DNA of 64,000 nt from JALORV01 sp963766365 (GTDB lineage Bacteria > Pseudomonadota > Gammaproteobacteria > Burkholderiales > Burkholderiaceae_F). Shown here piece by piece: positions 8,505 through 17,194 of this stretch. Made by a program: the position numbers and the translations under genes. The DNA lies in the NCBI GenBank assembly GCA_963766365.1, contig CAVXZK010000013.1:62001-126000 (forward strand). The letters run 5' to 3'. Below the pieces are notes generated by a model, which worked only from the letters and a program-made list of their open reading frames with translations, was not told the DNA's origin and made no database searches. Each line of letters begins with the position of its first letter. Position 1 is the stretch's first letter.

Positions 8505-8539
8505 GCCCGGTCCGGGTGGAGTTGCCGCCGGGACCGGGC
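8505..8539. other. Stem-loop between chr promoter and trhA
   Basis: GCCCGGTCC at 8505-8513 pairs with GGACCGGGC at 8531-8539 across a 17-base loop. It lies downstream of the minus-strand gene ending at 8661 and upstream of the chr promoter. There is no T-run after it, so it may be a Rho-independent-like remnant or simply a transcript-stabilising hairpin. Confidence 0.4.
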
Positions 8540-8660
8540 GCGAGACAGGGAGTGCCGCGTCGTCGCCGGCAAAACCCTGCCGGTTGCCGGGCGATTCAGG
8601 GATCAGATCGATTCCGCGCCGTGCCGTTAGCGCCGCACGGTGACGGATGCCGGTTGGCTG

Positions 8661-9278
8661 TCAGCCGACGTAACGCAGAACGGCGAAGAAGTGTGCGGTG
8701 CTGCCGCCGAGTACGAACAGGTGCCAGATGCCGTGGGCGTGGCGCCAGCGCGTGTCGTTGATGAAGAAGAGGATGCCCGCGGAATAGAGCACGCCGCCGG
8801 CCGCAACCCAGATCATGCCGTCCATGCCGATGCGCGCGACCAGCGGAACAACCGCACAGACGCCGAGCCAACCCATGACCAGATAGGGCCACACCGATGG
8901 ATCGCCATCGCCGCGATACCGCCACGCCCGCACGATGCCGTAGGCCGCCATTGCCCAGATCGTGGCAAGGATGGTCCAGCCCCAAGCACCGCGCAGCGTG
9001 ACCATCGCGAACGGCGTGTAGGTGCCCGCGATCAGCAGGTAGATGGCGCAGTGATCAAGCCGGCGGAACAAGGCCTTCGCCCGCGCCGCCTTGATCGAGT
9101 GGTACAGCGTCGAAACGGCGTAAAGCACGACCAGCATCGTGCCGAACAGACTGAAGCTCACGATCTTCCACGGGTCGCCGTCGACCGCCGCCCGCGTGAT
9201 GAGCCACGCCGAGCCCGTGATTGCCAGCGCAGTGCCGATCAGGTGCGAGCTGCTGTTGAAGCGTTCACCGTGATACAT
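8661..9278 (-). CDS. trhA: Hemolysin III / PAQR-family membrane protein TrhA
   Basis: 205 residues with about seven membrane helices. The family marks are present: His in SSSHLIGTAL near the N-terminus, STLYHSI after helix 2, the Asp motif RRLDHCAIYLLIAGTYTP near residue 75, and the C-terminal HGIWHLFVLGGSTAHFF, which gives the conserved zinc-binding-type histidines. PAQR proteins are putative metal-dependent membrane hydrolases; the bacterial members have been tied to membrane energetics and fatty acid balance. No Shine-Dalgarno sequence precedes the ATG; the 12 bases before it are pyrimidine-rich. Not obviously in an operon. Confidence 0.88.
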   Translation of the reverse strand: MYHGERFNSSSHLIGTALAITGSAWLITRAAVDGDPWKIVSFSLFGTMLVVLYAVSTLYHSIKAARAKALFRRLDHCAIYLLIAGTYTPFAMVTLRGAWGWTILATIWAMAAYGIVRAWRYRGDGDPSVWPYLVMGWLGVCAVVPLVARIGMDGMIWVAAGGVLYSAGILFFINDTRWRHAHGIWHLFVLGGSTAHFFAVLRYVG

Positions 9279-9372
9279 GAAGGAAGAAGCGAGTTCGGAG
9301 CCACACTGTCACTATAGGCCCCTCGACTCGCTCGCCGGTCTGCTGAATTGACCGACCGTCCGGGAAGCCCGA

Positions 9373-11364
9373 TCAGCCGGGCGCGCTGGCGCCACCTCGT
9401 CGCGCGAATTCGACGAACCAGGCCAGGCTCGCCGGATTCGCCATCGCGTCGGCGTGAGCGACCTTCTCCAGCGGGTGCCCGAGCAGCAGCCGCTTGATCG
9501 GCAGTTCCATCTTCTTGCCCGAGAGCGTGCGCGGCACTTCAGCGATCGCGAGAATCTGGTTCGGCACGTGACGCGCCGACAGGGCCTCACGGATGCGCTC
9601 GCGGAGGCGCTGCTTCAGCGTCTCGTCCAGAGGCGCCTCCGGCCGGAGCACGACAAACAGCAGCATCGTCGACTCGCGCCCGAGGTACTCGAGATCGACG
9701 ACCAGCGAATCGACAATTTCGGGGAGCGCCTCGACGGCGCGATACAGTTCTGCGGTGCCCATGCGGATGCCGTGCCGGTTGATCGTCGCATCCGAACGGC
9801 CGTAGATGATTCCGCCGATGGCTTCCGGGCGTGGCACGAGGCGCATCCAGTCGCCGTGGCGCCAGACACCGGGATACATGTCGAAGTAGCTTTCGCGATA
9901 GCGCTGACCGCCGGCGTCGTTCCAGAAAAAGAGCGGCATTGACGGAAACGGCGCGGTACAGACCAGTTCACCGACCTCGTCGATCAGCGGCCTGCCCGCT
10001 TCGTCCCACGCTTCGACCTTGAGCCCCAGCGCGCGGCACTGCATTTCGCCCGCGTAGACCGGCAGCGTCGGCAGCCCGGTCAGGAACGCACCCGCGAGAT
10101 CGGTGCCACCGGCGATGGACACGAGCCAGAGGTCTCGCTTCACTTGCTCATAGGCCCAGCGGTAGGCCTCGGCCGGCAGCGGCGACCCCGTTGACCCGAG
10201 CGTACGTAGCGAGGCCAGGTCCGCCATCTTGGCCGGCTCGATGCCAGCCTTGATGCAACTGGCGAAAAATGCGGCCCCGGCACCGAAGAACGTGGCACGC
10301 ACGCGCTCGACGAAGCGCCACAGGATGCCTAGATCGGGCGTTCCTGGATGTCCGTCGTACAGCACGGCGGTGGCACCGGCCAGCAGTCCGCTGACCTGCA
10401 CGTTCCACATGATCCAGCCGGTGGTCGTGTACCAGAAAAAACGGTCCTCTGGCCCGATGTCGCGGTGCAGATGCACGCCTTTCAGCATTTCAAGCAGCAC
10501 CCCGGCGTGACCGTGGACGATCGCCTTGGGCAGGCCGGTCGTTCCGGACGAGTACACGACCCACAGCGGATGGTCGGAAGGCACCTGCTCGGTATGCAGC
10601 GTCGCAGCGCTGCTGACCAGCGCCGTCCAGCAGCGTGCTGAAGGAAAGCGCGGCGCGTCAAGCGCGCCGCGCAGCAGCGGGACGATGATCGTGTGCTGCA
10701 CGCTCGGCAGGGCGCCGCGGATCTCGGCGATTACCCCGTCGCGCTCGTAGACCTTGCCGCCGTAGCGATAGCCATCGCACGCAATCAATACCTTCGGCGC
10801 GATCTGGCGGAAGCGATCGAGCACTGCGACCGGGCCCATGTCCGGCGAGCACACGGACCAGACTGCCCCCACACTTGCGCAGGCGAGGAACGCGATGATC
10901 GTCTGCGGCACATTGGGCAGGATCGCGACGACCCGGTCGCCTGGCTGCACACCGAGTTCGCGCAGCGTCGCAGCCACGGCGGCCACCTGCGCGTGCAGTT
11001 CGGACCATGGCACCTCGCGCACCGCGCCGGTTTCGTCGCCGGCAATGATCGCCGGACGCTGATCGGTGATGTGGCGAAACACCTGGTCGACCAGGTTGAG
11101 GCGTGCGCCGACGAACCACTCCGCCCCGGGCATCGAGCGCGACCCAAGGACCCGCTCATAGCGTCGTGACGCGCGGATGTCGAGAAAGTCCCACAGTGCG
11201 CCCCAGAAGCCCTCGAGGTCGGTGACCGACCAGTTCCAGAACGATTCGTAGTCGTCGAATGCCCGCCCGCGATGCTGCTCGAGCCAGCGCAGGAACGCAC
11301 TCGAGTGCGCTCGCGCAATGCGCTCGGGCGAGGGGCGCCAGAGGGGCTCGGCCGTTTCCATCAT
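9373..11364 (-). CDS. Acetoacetate-CoA ligase (acetoacetyl-CoA synthetase)
   Basis: 663 residues, standard for the family, which activates acetoacetate with ATP and CoA in the cytoplasm (ketone body and PHB turnover). The N-terminal cap region contains FWNWSVTDLEGFWGALWDF. The adenylation P-loop YSSGTTGLPKAIVHG is at about residue 271, the A5 region near 350-380, and the catalytic lysine region SGKKMELPIKRLLLGH near 622. A second Met directly follows the first, so the start could be 11361. Only 41 bp separate it from the divergent thioredoxin-like gene. The 3HB-oligomer hydrolase at 33 kb would feed the same pathway. Confidence 0.93.
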   Translation of the reverse strand: MMETAEPLWRPSPERIARAHSSAFLRWLEQHRGRAFDDYESFWNWSVTDLEGFWGALWDFLDIRASRRYERVLGSRSMPGAEWFVGARLNLVDQVFRHITDQRPAIIAGDETGAVREVPWSELHAQVAAVAATLRELGVQPGDRVVAILPNVPQTIIAFLACASVGAVWSVCSPDMGPVAVLDRFRQIAPKVLIACDGYRYGGKVYERDGVIAEIRGALPSVQHTIIVPLLRGALDAPRFPSARCWTALVSSAATLHTEQVPSDHPLWVVYSSGTTGLPKAIVHGHAGVLLEMLKGVHLHRDIGPEDRFFWYTTTGWIMWNVQVSGLLAGATAVLYDGHPGTPDLGILWRFVERVRATFFGAGAAFFASCIKAGIEPAKMADLASLRTLGSTGSPLPAEAYRWAYEQVKRDLWLVSIAGGTDLAGAFLTGLPTLPVYAGEMQCRALGLKVEAWDEAGRPLIDEVGELVCTAPFPSMPLFFWNDAGGQRYRESYFDMYPGVWRHGDWMRLVPRPEAIGGIIYGRSDATINRHGIRMGTAELYRAVEALPEIVDSLVVDLEYLGRESTMLLFVVLRPEAPLDETLKQRLRERIREALSARHVPNQILAIAEVPRTLSGKKMELPIKRLLLGHPLEKVAHADAMANPASLAWFVEFARRGGASAPG

Positions 11365-11405
11365 GCGAGTCTACGAGGGCGGCTCGGCGCAGGCACAATC
11401 GGCCG

Positions 11406-11795
11406 ATGATCGCCCACCCGCCTCCGGGCCTGCCGCCGCAATGGACCGTCGTGTGCCTGTGCGCCGAATGGTGCGACACCTGCCATGCGTACCGGGCGCT
11501 CTTCGAGGCGCGCGCCGCGAACTCAACCGACGCCGTGCACCTGTGGGTCGATGTCGAGGATGAGTCCGACGCGCTGGGCGACCTCGACATCGAAACCTTC
11601 CCGACGCTGCTGGTGCTGCAGGACGAGCACCCGCGCTTCTTCGGGCCGGTGTTGCCCCAGCCGGGAGTCATCGATGCGCTGTTGCGCACGCTCGATGCGG
11701 CGGATCAACGCCCGCTCTGCATTGCGGCCGAGAACATCACTGCGGTGCGCTGGCTGGCCGAGCAGGCGGCACGAACTCACGGACGCCGTCGATGA
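11406..11795 (+). CDS. Thioredoxin-like protein
   Basis: 129 residues starting at the ATG of 11406. The redox motif WCDTC is at about residues 24-28 in VVCLCAEWCDTCHAYRALF, and FPTLLVLQDE with the cis-proline follows at about residue 75. The second half (about 95-129) is not conserved-looking. A cytoplasmic thiol-disulfide protein; no signal peptide. It overlaps the start of the ABC-F gene by 4 bp (ATGA-type junction at 11792), so both are translated together. The substrate is unknown. Confidence 0.85.
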   Translation: MIAHPPPGLPPQWTVVCLCAEWCDTCHAYRALFEARAANSTDAVHLWVDVEDESDALGDLDIETFPTLLVLQDEHPRFFGPVLPQPGVIDALLRTLDAADQRPLCIAAENITAVRWLAEQAARTHGRRR

Positions 11796-13594
11796 CGCTG
11801 TTAACGCTGATCGACGGTGAACTCTCCTTCGGCCTGCAACCGCTGCTCGACGGCGCGTCGCTCACCGTGCTCGAGGGCGATCGCATCGGACTGATCGGCC
11901 GAAACGGCACCGGCAAGAGTTCGCTGCTCAACGTGATTGCCGGGCGCGTCGAACTGGACGACGGTGAGGTCAGGCGCAAGGACGGGCTGCATGTGGCGCT
12001 GGTCGAGCAGGAGCCTGAACTGGCGCGCGCCTCGACCCTGCGCGAGAGCCTGGCGCTGCGAGGCGACCTCGATGGGCTCCATGACGAGCGGGAACGCTGG
12101 CGCGTGGAAGCGCGGCTGGTTGAGTACCTGCACCGCCTCGGACTCGACGAGGCGCTCGATCCGGGGCGCCTCTCGGGCGGCGAGCGCAAGCGCGCCGCAC
12201 TCGCGCTGGCGTTTGCGCTGGCGCCCGACCTGCTGCTGCTCGACGAGCCGACGAACCATCTGGACATTGACGGCATCACGCTGCTCGAAGACCTGCTGCT
12301 GAAGGGCCCGGCGCTGATCGTCATCACGCATGACCGCACGTTCCTCGACCGTGTGGCGACCCGCATCGTCGAACTGGACCGCGGCCTGCTGCGCTCGTAT
12401 CCCGGCAACTACAGCGCTTGGGAAGGGCGGCGCGCGACCGAACTCGCGGCGGAAGACACCGCGAGCCGCAAGTTCGACAAGTTCTGGGCACAGGAGGAAG
12501 CGTGGATCCGCAAGGGCATCGAGGCGCGGCGCACGCGCAATGCGGGCCGCGTGTCCCGGCTCGAAGCGCTTCGCGGAGAGCGCGCCGCGCGCCGGGAGCG
12601 GCTCGGCAACGTCGCGATGACGCTCGATGCCGGCGAGCGCTCCGGCAAGCTCGTGGCCGAGTTGACCGAGGTCAGCAAGCGCTTCGGCGAGCGCGTCGTC
12701 GTCGATCGACTCTCGACACGCATCCTGCGCGGCGATCGCCTGGCGCTGATCGGACCCAATGGCGCCGGCAAGACGACCCTGCTGCGCCTGATCCTCGGCA
12801 CATTGCCACCGGACAGCGGCAACGTGCGCCGTGGCACCAACCTGCAGGTGGCTTACTTCGACCAGATGCGTGAGGCGCTGGATCCGGAGCGTACCGTCGC
12901 CGAAACGATCAGCCCGGGCTCCGACTGGATCGAGATCGCCGGGGCGCGCAAACACGTGATGAGTTACCTCGGTGACTTCCTGTTTTCGCCGCAGCGTGCG
13001 GGTTCACCGGTCAAGACCCTGTCGGGGGGCGAGCGCAACCGCCTGCTGCTGGCGCGGCTGTTCGCGCGGCCGGCGAATCTGCTGGTCCTGGACGAGCCGA
13101 CCAACGACCTCGACATCGAATCGCTGGAACTGCTCGAGTCGACGCTGCAGGGCTATGGCGGCACGCTGCTGCTGGTGAGCCACGACCGGGCGTTCCTCGA
13201 CAACGTCGTCACGCAGTCGCTGGTGGGCGAAGGCGACGGTCGCTGGACCGAGTACGCGGGCGGCTACAGCGACTGGCTCGCTTTACGGCCTAAGGTCGAA
13301 GTCGCACCGGCGACGGAGCGCGCTGTCCGCACGGAGCGAACCACTGCACGTGCGCCCCGAGTGAAGCTTTCGTTCAAGGAACAACGCGAACTCGAGACGC
13401 TGCCGGCGGCGATCGAGGCGCTGGAACGCGAACAGCACGACATCAGCGCGCGCATGAGCCGACCGGACTATCACCTTGTCGGGCCCGAGCAGATCAAGGC
13501 CGATCGGCAGCGCGCCGAGGCGATCGAGCACGAACTCGCGGCGAAGTTCGAGCGCTGGAGCGCGCTCGAGCAGCGCGCGAACGCCACCGGCTGA
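11792..13594 (+). CDS. uup: ABC-F ATPase Uup
   Basis: 600 residues with two ATPase domains and no membrane part. Domain 1 has Walker A GRNGTGKSS (about residue 37), signature LSGGERKR and Walker B LLLLDEPTNHLD. Domain 2 has GPNGAGKTT (about 325), LSGGERNR and LVLDEPTNDLD. The linker KFWAQEEAWIRKGIEARRTR is the Uup type, and the last 70 residues form the charged coiled-coil that binds DNA in Uup. Such proteins act on ribosomes or in replication fork repair and affect precise excision of transposons. It shares a 4-bp overlap with the thioredoxin-like gene upstream. The group II intron ends only 6 bp past its stop. Confidence 0.93.
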   Translation: MTLLTLIDGELSFGLQPLLDGASLTVLEGDRIGLIGRNGTGKSSLLNVIAGRVELDDGEVRRKDGLHVALVEQEPELARASTLRESLALRGDLDGLHDERERWRVEARLVEYLHRLGLDEALDPGRLSGGERKRAALALAFALAPDLLLLDEPTNHLDIDGITLLEDLLLKGPALIVITHDRTFLDRVATRIVELDRGLLRSYPGNYSAWEGRRATELAAEDTASRKFDKFWAQEEAWIRKGIEARRTRNAGRVSRLEALRGERAARRERLGNVAMTLDAGERSGKLVAELTEVSKRFGERVVVDRLSTRILRGDRLALIGPNGAGKTTLLRLILGTLPPDSGNVRRGTNLQVAYFDQMREALDPERTVAETISPGSDWIEIAGARKHVMSYLGDFLFSPQRAGSPVKTLSGGERNRLLLARLFARPANLLVLDEPTNDLDIESLELLESTLQGYGGTLLLVSHDRAFLDNVVTQSLVGEGDGRWTEYAGGYSDWLALRPKVEVAPATERAVRTERTTARAPRVKLSFKEQRELETLPAAIEALEREQHDISARMSRPDYHLVGPEQIKADRQRAEAIEHELAAKFERWSALEQRANATG

Positions 13595-13600
13595 ATCGGG

Positions 13601-14221
13601 ATAGGGGCCGATCATCGCTGATCGGACCCCTCCCACACCACCCGGCATGCGGGTCCGCACCGGGCGGTTGGAATGGTTGAGGTCGCCGCACAAGTTGCCC
13701 TGTGCGTCGCCCGGGTTTGCTGGCTGCCGACACGCCGCAGTTGGTGACCTCGCTGCCAAGCCAACTCGGGCTTCACCCTCGCAGGCGTTCTGGCGAGCTT
13801 CACATTCGTGAACATCTGAGTCGATCCAACTCCGAGAGCCACAGGGCTACTCCTTCCACTCCTTCGGTCCTTCGTCGGGTCGCCCCGACTACTACGACCT
13901 CTGCTGACTTCTGGCTCCACCTCATCAGCGTCGGGCTTTCACCCACAAGGCCAGATCTCCCCAGGTAAGAACGCGATCCTTCCCCGCGCAATCGCCGCAT
14001 TTACGTCGCCTGGGCCTTGACCACAAGAGCTTCGCAGTCCATTGCCTGCTCGCCCTGCCCGACGCCGCCTCAGATGCGGTTCGTGTACCTCGACTCGCGG
14101 TTTCGCTCTACGCTTCCTCCCCACGCTCGGTCACCCTCACGCAGTTGCGCTTCACTTCGCTCGCTGTGGTCAGCTCGCGGGAGGACTTGCACCTCCAAGA
14201 TCGCGCCCATGCTGGGCGCAC
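13601..14221 (-). ncRNA. ORF-less group IIC intron
   Basis: 621 nt. The 5' end GTGCGCCCAGCATGGGC (14221 downwards) is the GUGYG-type start and first helix. Further conserved blocks known from the Oceanobacillus iheyensis IIC intron appear in order: a GTACACGAAC block, GCGTTCTTACCTGGGGAG, AGAAGTCAGCAGAGGTC, and GAAGGACCGAAGG (about 13873-13861). Bases 13669-13636 form a 34-nt domain V (AACCGCCCGGTGCGG paired with CCGCATGCCGGGTGG), with the class C catalytic CGC. Domain VI follows and the intron ends in CTAT at 13601. About 185 nt of domain IV lie between, with no reverse transcriptase, so any movement would need a maturase in trans. It interrupts no gene. Confidence 0.85.
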
Positions 14222-14227
14222 AATGAA

Positions 14228-14250
14228 AAGGGCCGGCAGTGCCGGCCCTT
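14228..14250 (-). terminator. Intrinsic terminator, also the group IIC intron target
   Basis: Read on the minus strand, AAGGGCCGGCA and TGCCGGCCCTT form a near-perfect 11-bp stem with a one-base centre (a real loop would open a few pairs), followed by TTTTCATT and then directly the intron 5' end. It is 20 bp behind the stop of the gene at 14270-14893. Group IIC introns insert just behind such terminator hairpins. Confidence 0.85.
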
Positions 14251-14269
14251 GCCCAGTTGACGAGCGCGC

Positions 14270-14893
14270 TTACTTCTTCGGTGCAGCGGGGGCCGCCGGC
14301 GCCGCCGCGGGCTTCGGAGCGGGCTCGACCGCGATCGCTACCGCCTCAGTGAACGTCGCCTCGACCTGATCGCCGACCTTGATCAGCTTGAACTGGTTCG
14401 GATCGCGAACCTTCAGGTCGACCGTGCGCTGCGGGCCACGCAGGCGCACCGACTGCTTCTTCGCATCAACGGCAATGACGTCGGCAATCACCGTCACCTG
14501 CCGCCCGGCGGCTGCCCCGGGCCTCTCGCCCGGCTTGGCCGCTACCGCGTTCTCACGCTCGGTGCGCTGGCGCATCTGGCCGCCACCCTTCTTGAGCTCG
14601 AGCGTCAGTGCCTCGAGGTACTCGGTCACGACGAGGTCGCCAACCTTGATCTGGTCGAAGTTCTTGACCTCCGGTCCGGCCTGCACCACGAAGAGATTGC
14701 CTTCCGGCCCCTTCAGCGTGATCAGGCGCTTCGCCTTGTCGATCGAGTCGACCGTGGCGGTGACGCGAACGGCGTCGGCGACGGTCACCTTGCCAGGCTC
14801 CGACTTCATGGCGGTGACACCACCGGTCTGTGCGAAGGCCGGAGCCGTCGCGATCGCGACAACGGCCGCGGCGATTAAAGTGAACTTGCGCAT
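14270..14893 (-). CDS. Exported hypothetical protein with OB/TOBE-like repeats
   Basis: 207 residues. An N-terminal Sec signal peptide (MRKFTLIAAAVVAIATAPAFA) ends at about residue 21. The mature protein has two similar beta-rich halves: VRVTATVDSIDKAKRLITLK (about 43-62) with VGDLVVTEYLEALTLEL, and VTVIADVIAVDAKKQSVRL (about 132) with VGDQVEATFTEAVAI. The C-terminus is a Pro/Ala-rich tail ending APKK. The duplicated strand pattern suggests a small beta-barrel periplasmic protein. I do not recognise a named function. It ends at the terminator that carries the group II intron. Confidence 0.75.
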   Translation of the reverse strand: MRKFTLIAAAVVAIATAPAFAQTGGVTAMKSEPGKVTVADAVRVTATVDSIDKAKRLITLKGPEGNLFVVQAGPEVKNFDQIKVGDLVVTEYLEALTLELKKGGGQMRQRTERENAVAAKPGERPGAAAGRQVTVIADVIAVDAKKQSVRLRGPQRTVDLKVRDPNQFKLIKVGDQVEATFTEAVAIAVEPAPKPAAAPAAPAAPKK

Positions 14894-14985
14894 GACGGCT
14901 CTCTCCTGATCAACGGGTCGGAAACAACAGGGGCGGGATCTTACTCGCCGCCGGAACCGCCCACTGGGAAGGCCTGGTCTGGCGC

Positions 14986-15552
14986 TTACCGCCCGGCGCC
15001 GGCCCGGCGCACCATCTCGGCGACGATCGCCTCATAGCGCTCCTGCATTACATCGCGCAGGAAACGCTCGGCGACGTAGTCCGGCATCCAGCTTTTGAAC
15101 GCCAGTTCGGCGCGATGCCAGACTTCGGTGCCACCCGCGATCTCCTTGAACTGCGTCAGGGACTGCTCCCGCGGCGTGGCGCCGGCCACCGAGGTCGTAC
15201 GTATCGTCTCCATCGGCGCCAATTGCACCTCACGGACGGTGGAATAGGCCTGTGACACCGGCCCCCATTTCAGCGTGCCGCGCTGTTCGACGCGAAGCGT
15301 CGCGCCGGACTCCGACACCACGCGGCTCGACTCCAGGTTCGGCACGAATGCCGCCATGCCGTCAAAGTCGGTCAACACGGCCCACGCGTCGCGCAGCGCG
15401 ACCGGTGCCTTGAAGACGGCGTCGATGCCGAACACCGGACCGCGGCGCATGACCGCTACCCAGGTGGCGGTCGCCTCGTCGCCGTCAGCCCACACCGGGT
15501 GACTCGCGAGCGCCAGCAGAATCCCTAGCGTCTGTCGTCTATCCATAGGCAA
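14986..15552 (-). CDS. Exported SRPBCC-family (polyketide cyclase/START-like) protein, copy 1
   Basis: 188 residues with a short signal-like N-terminus (RQTLGILLALASHPVWA). The rest is one SRPBCC fold: FKAPVALRDAWAVLTDFDGM at about residue 45, FVPNLESSRVV, then WMPDYVAERFLRDVMQERYE in the C-terminal helix. Such proteins bind lipids or other hydrophobic ligands; the ligand is unknown. It is clearly paralogous to the gene at 16594-17142 (shared DFD/A-M-x-x-FVPNLE and LRVEQRG motifs), and an insertion sequence now sits between them. It probably acts in the periplasm. Confidence 0.82.
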   Translation of the reverse strand: MPMDRRQTLGILLALASHPVWADGDEATATWVAVMRRGPVFGIDAVFKAPVALRDAWAVLTDFDGMAAFVPNLESSRVVSESGATLRVEQRGTLKWGPVSQAYSTVREVQLAPMETIRTTSVAGATPREQSLTQFKEIAGGTEVWHRAELAFKSWMPDYVAERFLRDVMQERYEAIVAEMVRRAGAGR

Positions 15553-15590
15553 ATGCTAGCGCGCCCGGCCGGATCGACGCGACGCGGCCA

Positions 15591-16498
15591 CTAGCTGTGA
15601 AGCGTCAAGAGGTTGTTACTGGACTGAGCCAGGCGACTGATAGGTGCGAGGCCGGCGATGCCCTGGTGAGGGCGGTGCCAGTTGTAATGATGGATCCAGC
15701 GATCAAGCATGGCGGCTCGGTCCTGGGAGTGGTTGTAGACGGTGCCGTAGGCCCATTCGCGCAGTGCCGACTGGATGAAGCGCTCGGCTTTGCCGTTGGT
15801 CTGAGGCCGGTAAGGTCGGGTGAAGCTGTGTTTGAGGCCGAGTCGGCGGCAGGCGTTGTCGAAGGCCTTGGAGCGGAATGCCGAGCCGTTGTCGGTGAGC
15901 ACGCGTCTGACGCGTACGCCCAGCGAGCCGAAGTAGGCCACGGTGTTGCGCAGGAACTGTACGGCACTGGCCTTGCGCTCATTGGGGTACAGGTCGGTGA
16001 AGCCGATGCGCGCATGGTCGTCGACTGCCACAAACAGGAACTCCCAGCCGGCGCCGTTGACCGAGTCGCGCCGATTGCCGGTGGCTCGGTGGCTCGGTCG
16101 TTCGATGCGGCCGAGCTTCTTGGTGTCGATGTGAACGAGATCGCCGGGATGTTCATGCTCGTAGCGCACGACCGGTTCGGAGGGCTCGAGATCCCGCAGC
16201 CGGGACAGCCCTGCCCGGGCAAGCACCCGGCCCACGGTGCTCTTGACACCCCCAGGCTCGCGGCAATGCGCGCCTGGGACGGAGCAATCGCTCGGGGGCT
16301 GCGCTGCGGGCGCGAGGAACGGTCGGCCAACCCGGACTGGCCTGCGGCCAGGTAGCGGCCCACCCACTTACGCACGGTGGGCACGCTGACGTTGTGCGCG
16401 GCCGCGGCCGCGCACAACGTCAAACCTCGCTGCAACACGTCCTGAGCCATCTCGAGTCGACGCGCGTATGTGAGTCGGGCATTCTTGTGGATGTTCAT
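15591..16498 (-). pseudogene. IS481-family transposase, frameshifted and internally deleted
   Basis: The N-terminal helix-turn-helix part reads from the ATG at 16498 (NIHKNARLTYARRLEMAQDV, AAHNVSVPTVRKWVGRYL). It runs to about 16236 (ARIAASLGVS), where one missing base in an A-run shifts the frame; the catalytic part continues in the second frame (KSTVGRVLARAGLSRLRDLE). The usual 14-17 residues before ARIA are also missing, in line with an element somewhat shorter than the family norm. The DDE core is otherwise intact: HIDTKKLGRI, LTDNGSAFRS and NGKAERFIQS. The stop TAG at 15591-15593 is supplied by the CTAG target rather than by the element. Probably inactive. Confidence 0.85.
15596..15621. 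repeat. IS481 element left inverted repeat
   Basis: 26-bp terminal repeat starting TGTGAAGCG, matching the opposite end at 20 positions. It directly abuts the ACTAGC duplication at 15590-15595. Confidence 0.85.
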
Positions 16499-16566
16499 TC
16501 GGCTGAGCTCCTGAAAGATGCGGAATGGGTCGCACCTTCCAGTCTCTCAGACTCAGTCCGGATGAA

Positions 16567-16592
16567 CAGAAACAACCTATTGGGCCATCACA
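16567..16592. repeat. IS481 element right inverted repeat
   Basis: 26-bp terminal repeat ending GGGCCATCACA on the plus strand, followed by the second ACTAGC copy at 16593-16598. Confidence 0.85.
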
Positions 16593-16593
16593 A

Positions 16594-17142
16594 CTAGCGG
16601 ACCGCCGCCCGCCGGCGCTGCATCTCCGCGACCACGGCCTCGAACTGTTCGCGCACCTCGTGGCGCAGGAAAGGCTCGATCAGCAGATCCGGCATCCAGG
16701 TGTCCACGTCCAGCTCGATGTGATGCCGGATCTCCGTGCCGCTCGCCACGGCAGTAAAGTGAGTCAGCGATCTCACCTGTCGCGGCGACCCGCCGACCGA
16801 CTGCGATCGCACCTGCGCGATCGGTTCGAGCTCGATCTCGCGCACCATCGCGTACGGCTGCGAAAACGGGCCCCAGCGCGCGACACCGCGCTGTTCAACG
16901 CGCAGGCGTTCACCATCGCGCGCCGTCACGCGACTCACCTCGAGATTGGGCACGAAGCCGCTCATGGCATCGAAGTCAGTGAGCACGCTCCAGGCCTCGC
17001 GCTGCGACACCGGAGCGACCAGCGTGGCATCGACGACGAGCAGGTCGCCGCGCCGCTGCACCGACACCTGCATGTCGATCGCCGCAGAAACCGCCGGCGC
17101 TGCAAGGGCAAGCAGCGTGGCGAGGGCCTGTCGTCGATTCAT
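16594..17142 (-). CDS. Exported SRPBCC-family protein, copy 2
   Basis: 182 residues. Signal-like N-terminus NRRQALATLLALAAPAVSA, then an SRPBCC domain: LVAPVSQREAWSVLTDFDAM, GFVPNLEVSRV, GERLRVEQRGVARWGPFS, and a C-terminal helix with WMPDLLIEPFLRHEV. Line by line it parallels the protein at 14986-15552, so the pair arose by tandem duplication. The last codon and stop (TAG, 16594-16596) lie in the IS481 target duplication. Ligand unknown; a periplasmic lipid-binding role is a guess from the fold. Confidence 0.82.
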   Translation of the reverse strand: MNRRQALATLLALAAPAVSAAIDMQVSVQRRGDLLVVDATLVAPVSQREAWSVLTDFDAMSGFVPNLEVSRVTARDGERLRVEQRGVARWGPFSQPYAMVREIELEPIAQVRSQSVGGSPRQVRSLTHFTAVASGTEIRHHIELDVDTWMPDLLIEPFLRHEVREQFEAVVAEMQRRRAAVR

Positions 17143-17194
17143 GCCGCGAGCGTACCGCGCCGTCGAGTCGCGTGACGAAAACTCCGGCGGCGGC

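Larger units (their letters stand above)
15596..16592 (-). mobile_element. IS481-family insertion sequence, decayed
   Basis: About 997 bp bounded by 26-bp inverted repeats: TGTGAAGCGTCAAGAGGTTG at the left and the complement of TGTGATGGCCCAATAGGTTG at the right, 20 of 26 positions identical over the full repeats. It is flanked by a 6-bp direct repeat ACTAGC (15590-15595 and 16593-16598), which matches the NCTAGN target known for IS481 of Bordetella. It carries one transposase gene, which is broken. The inserted site overlaps the stop codon of the SRPBCC gene to its right and leaves that stop intact. Confidence 0.9.
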
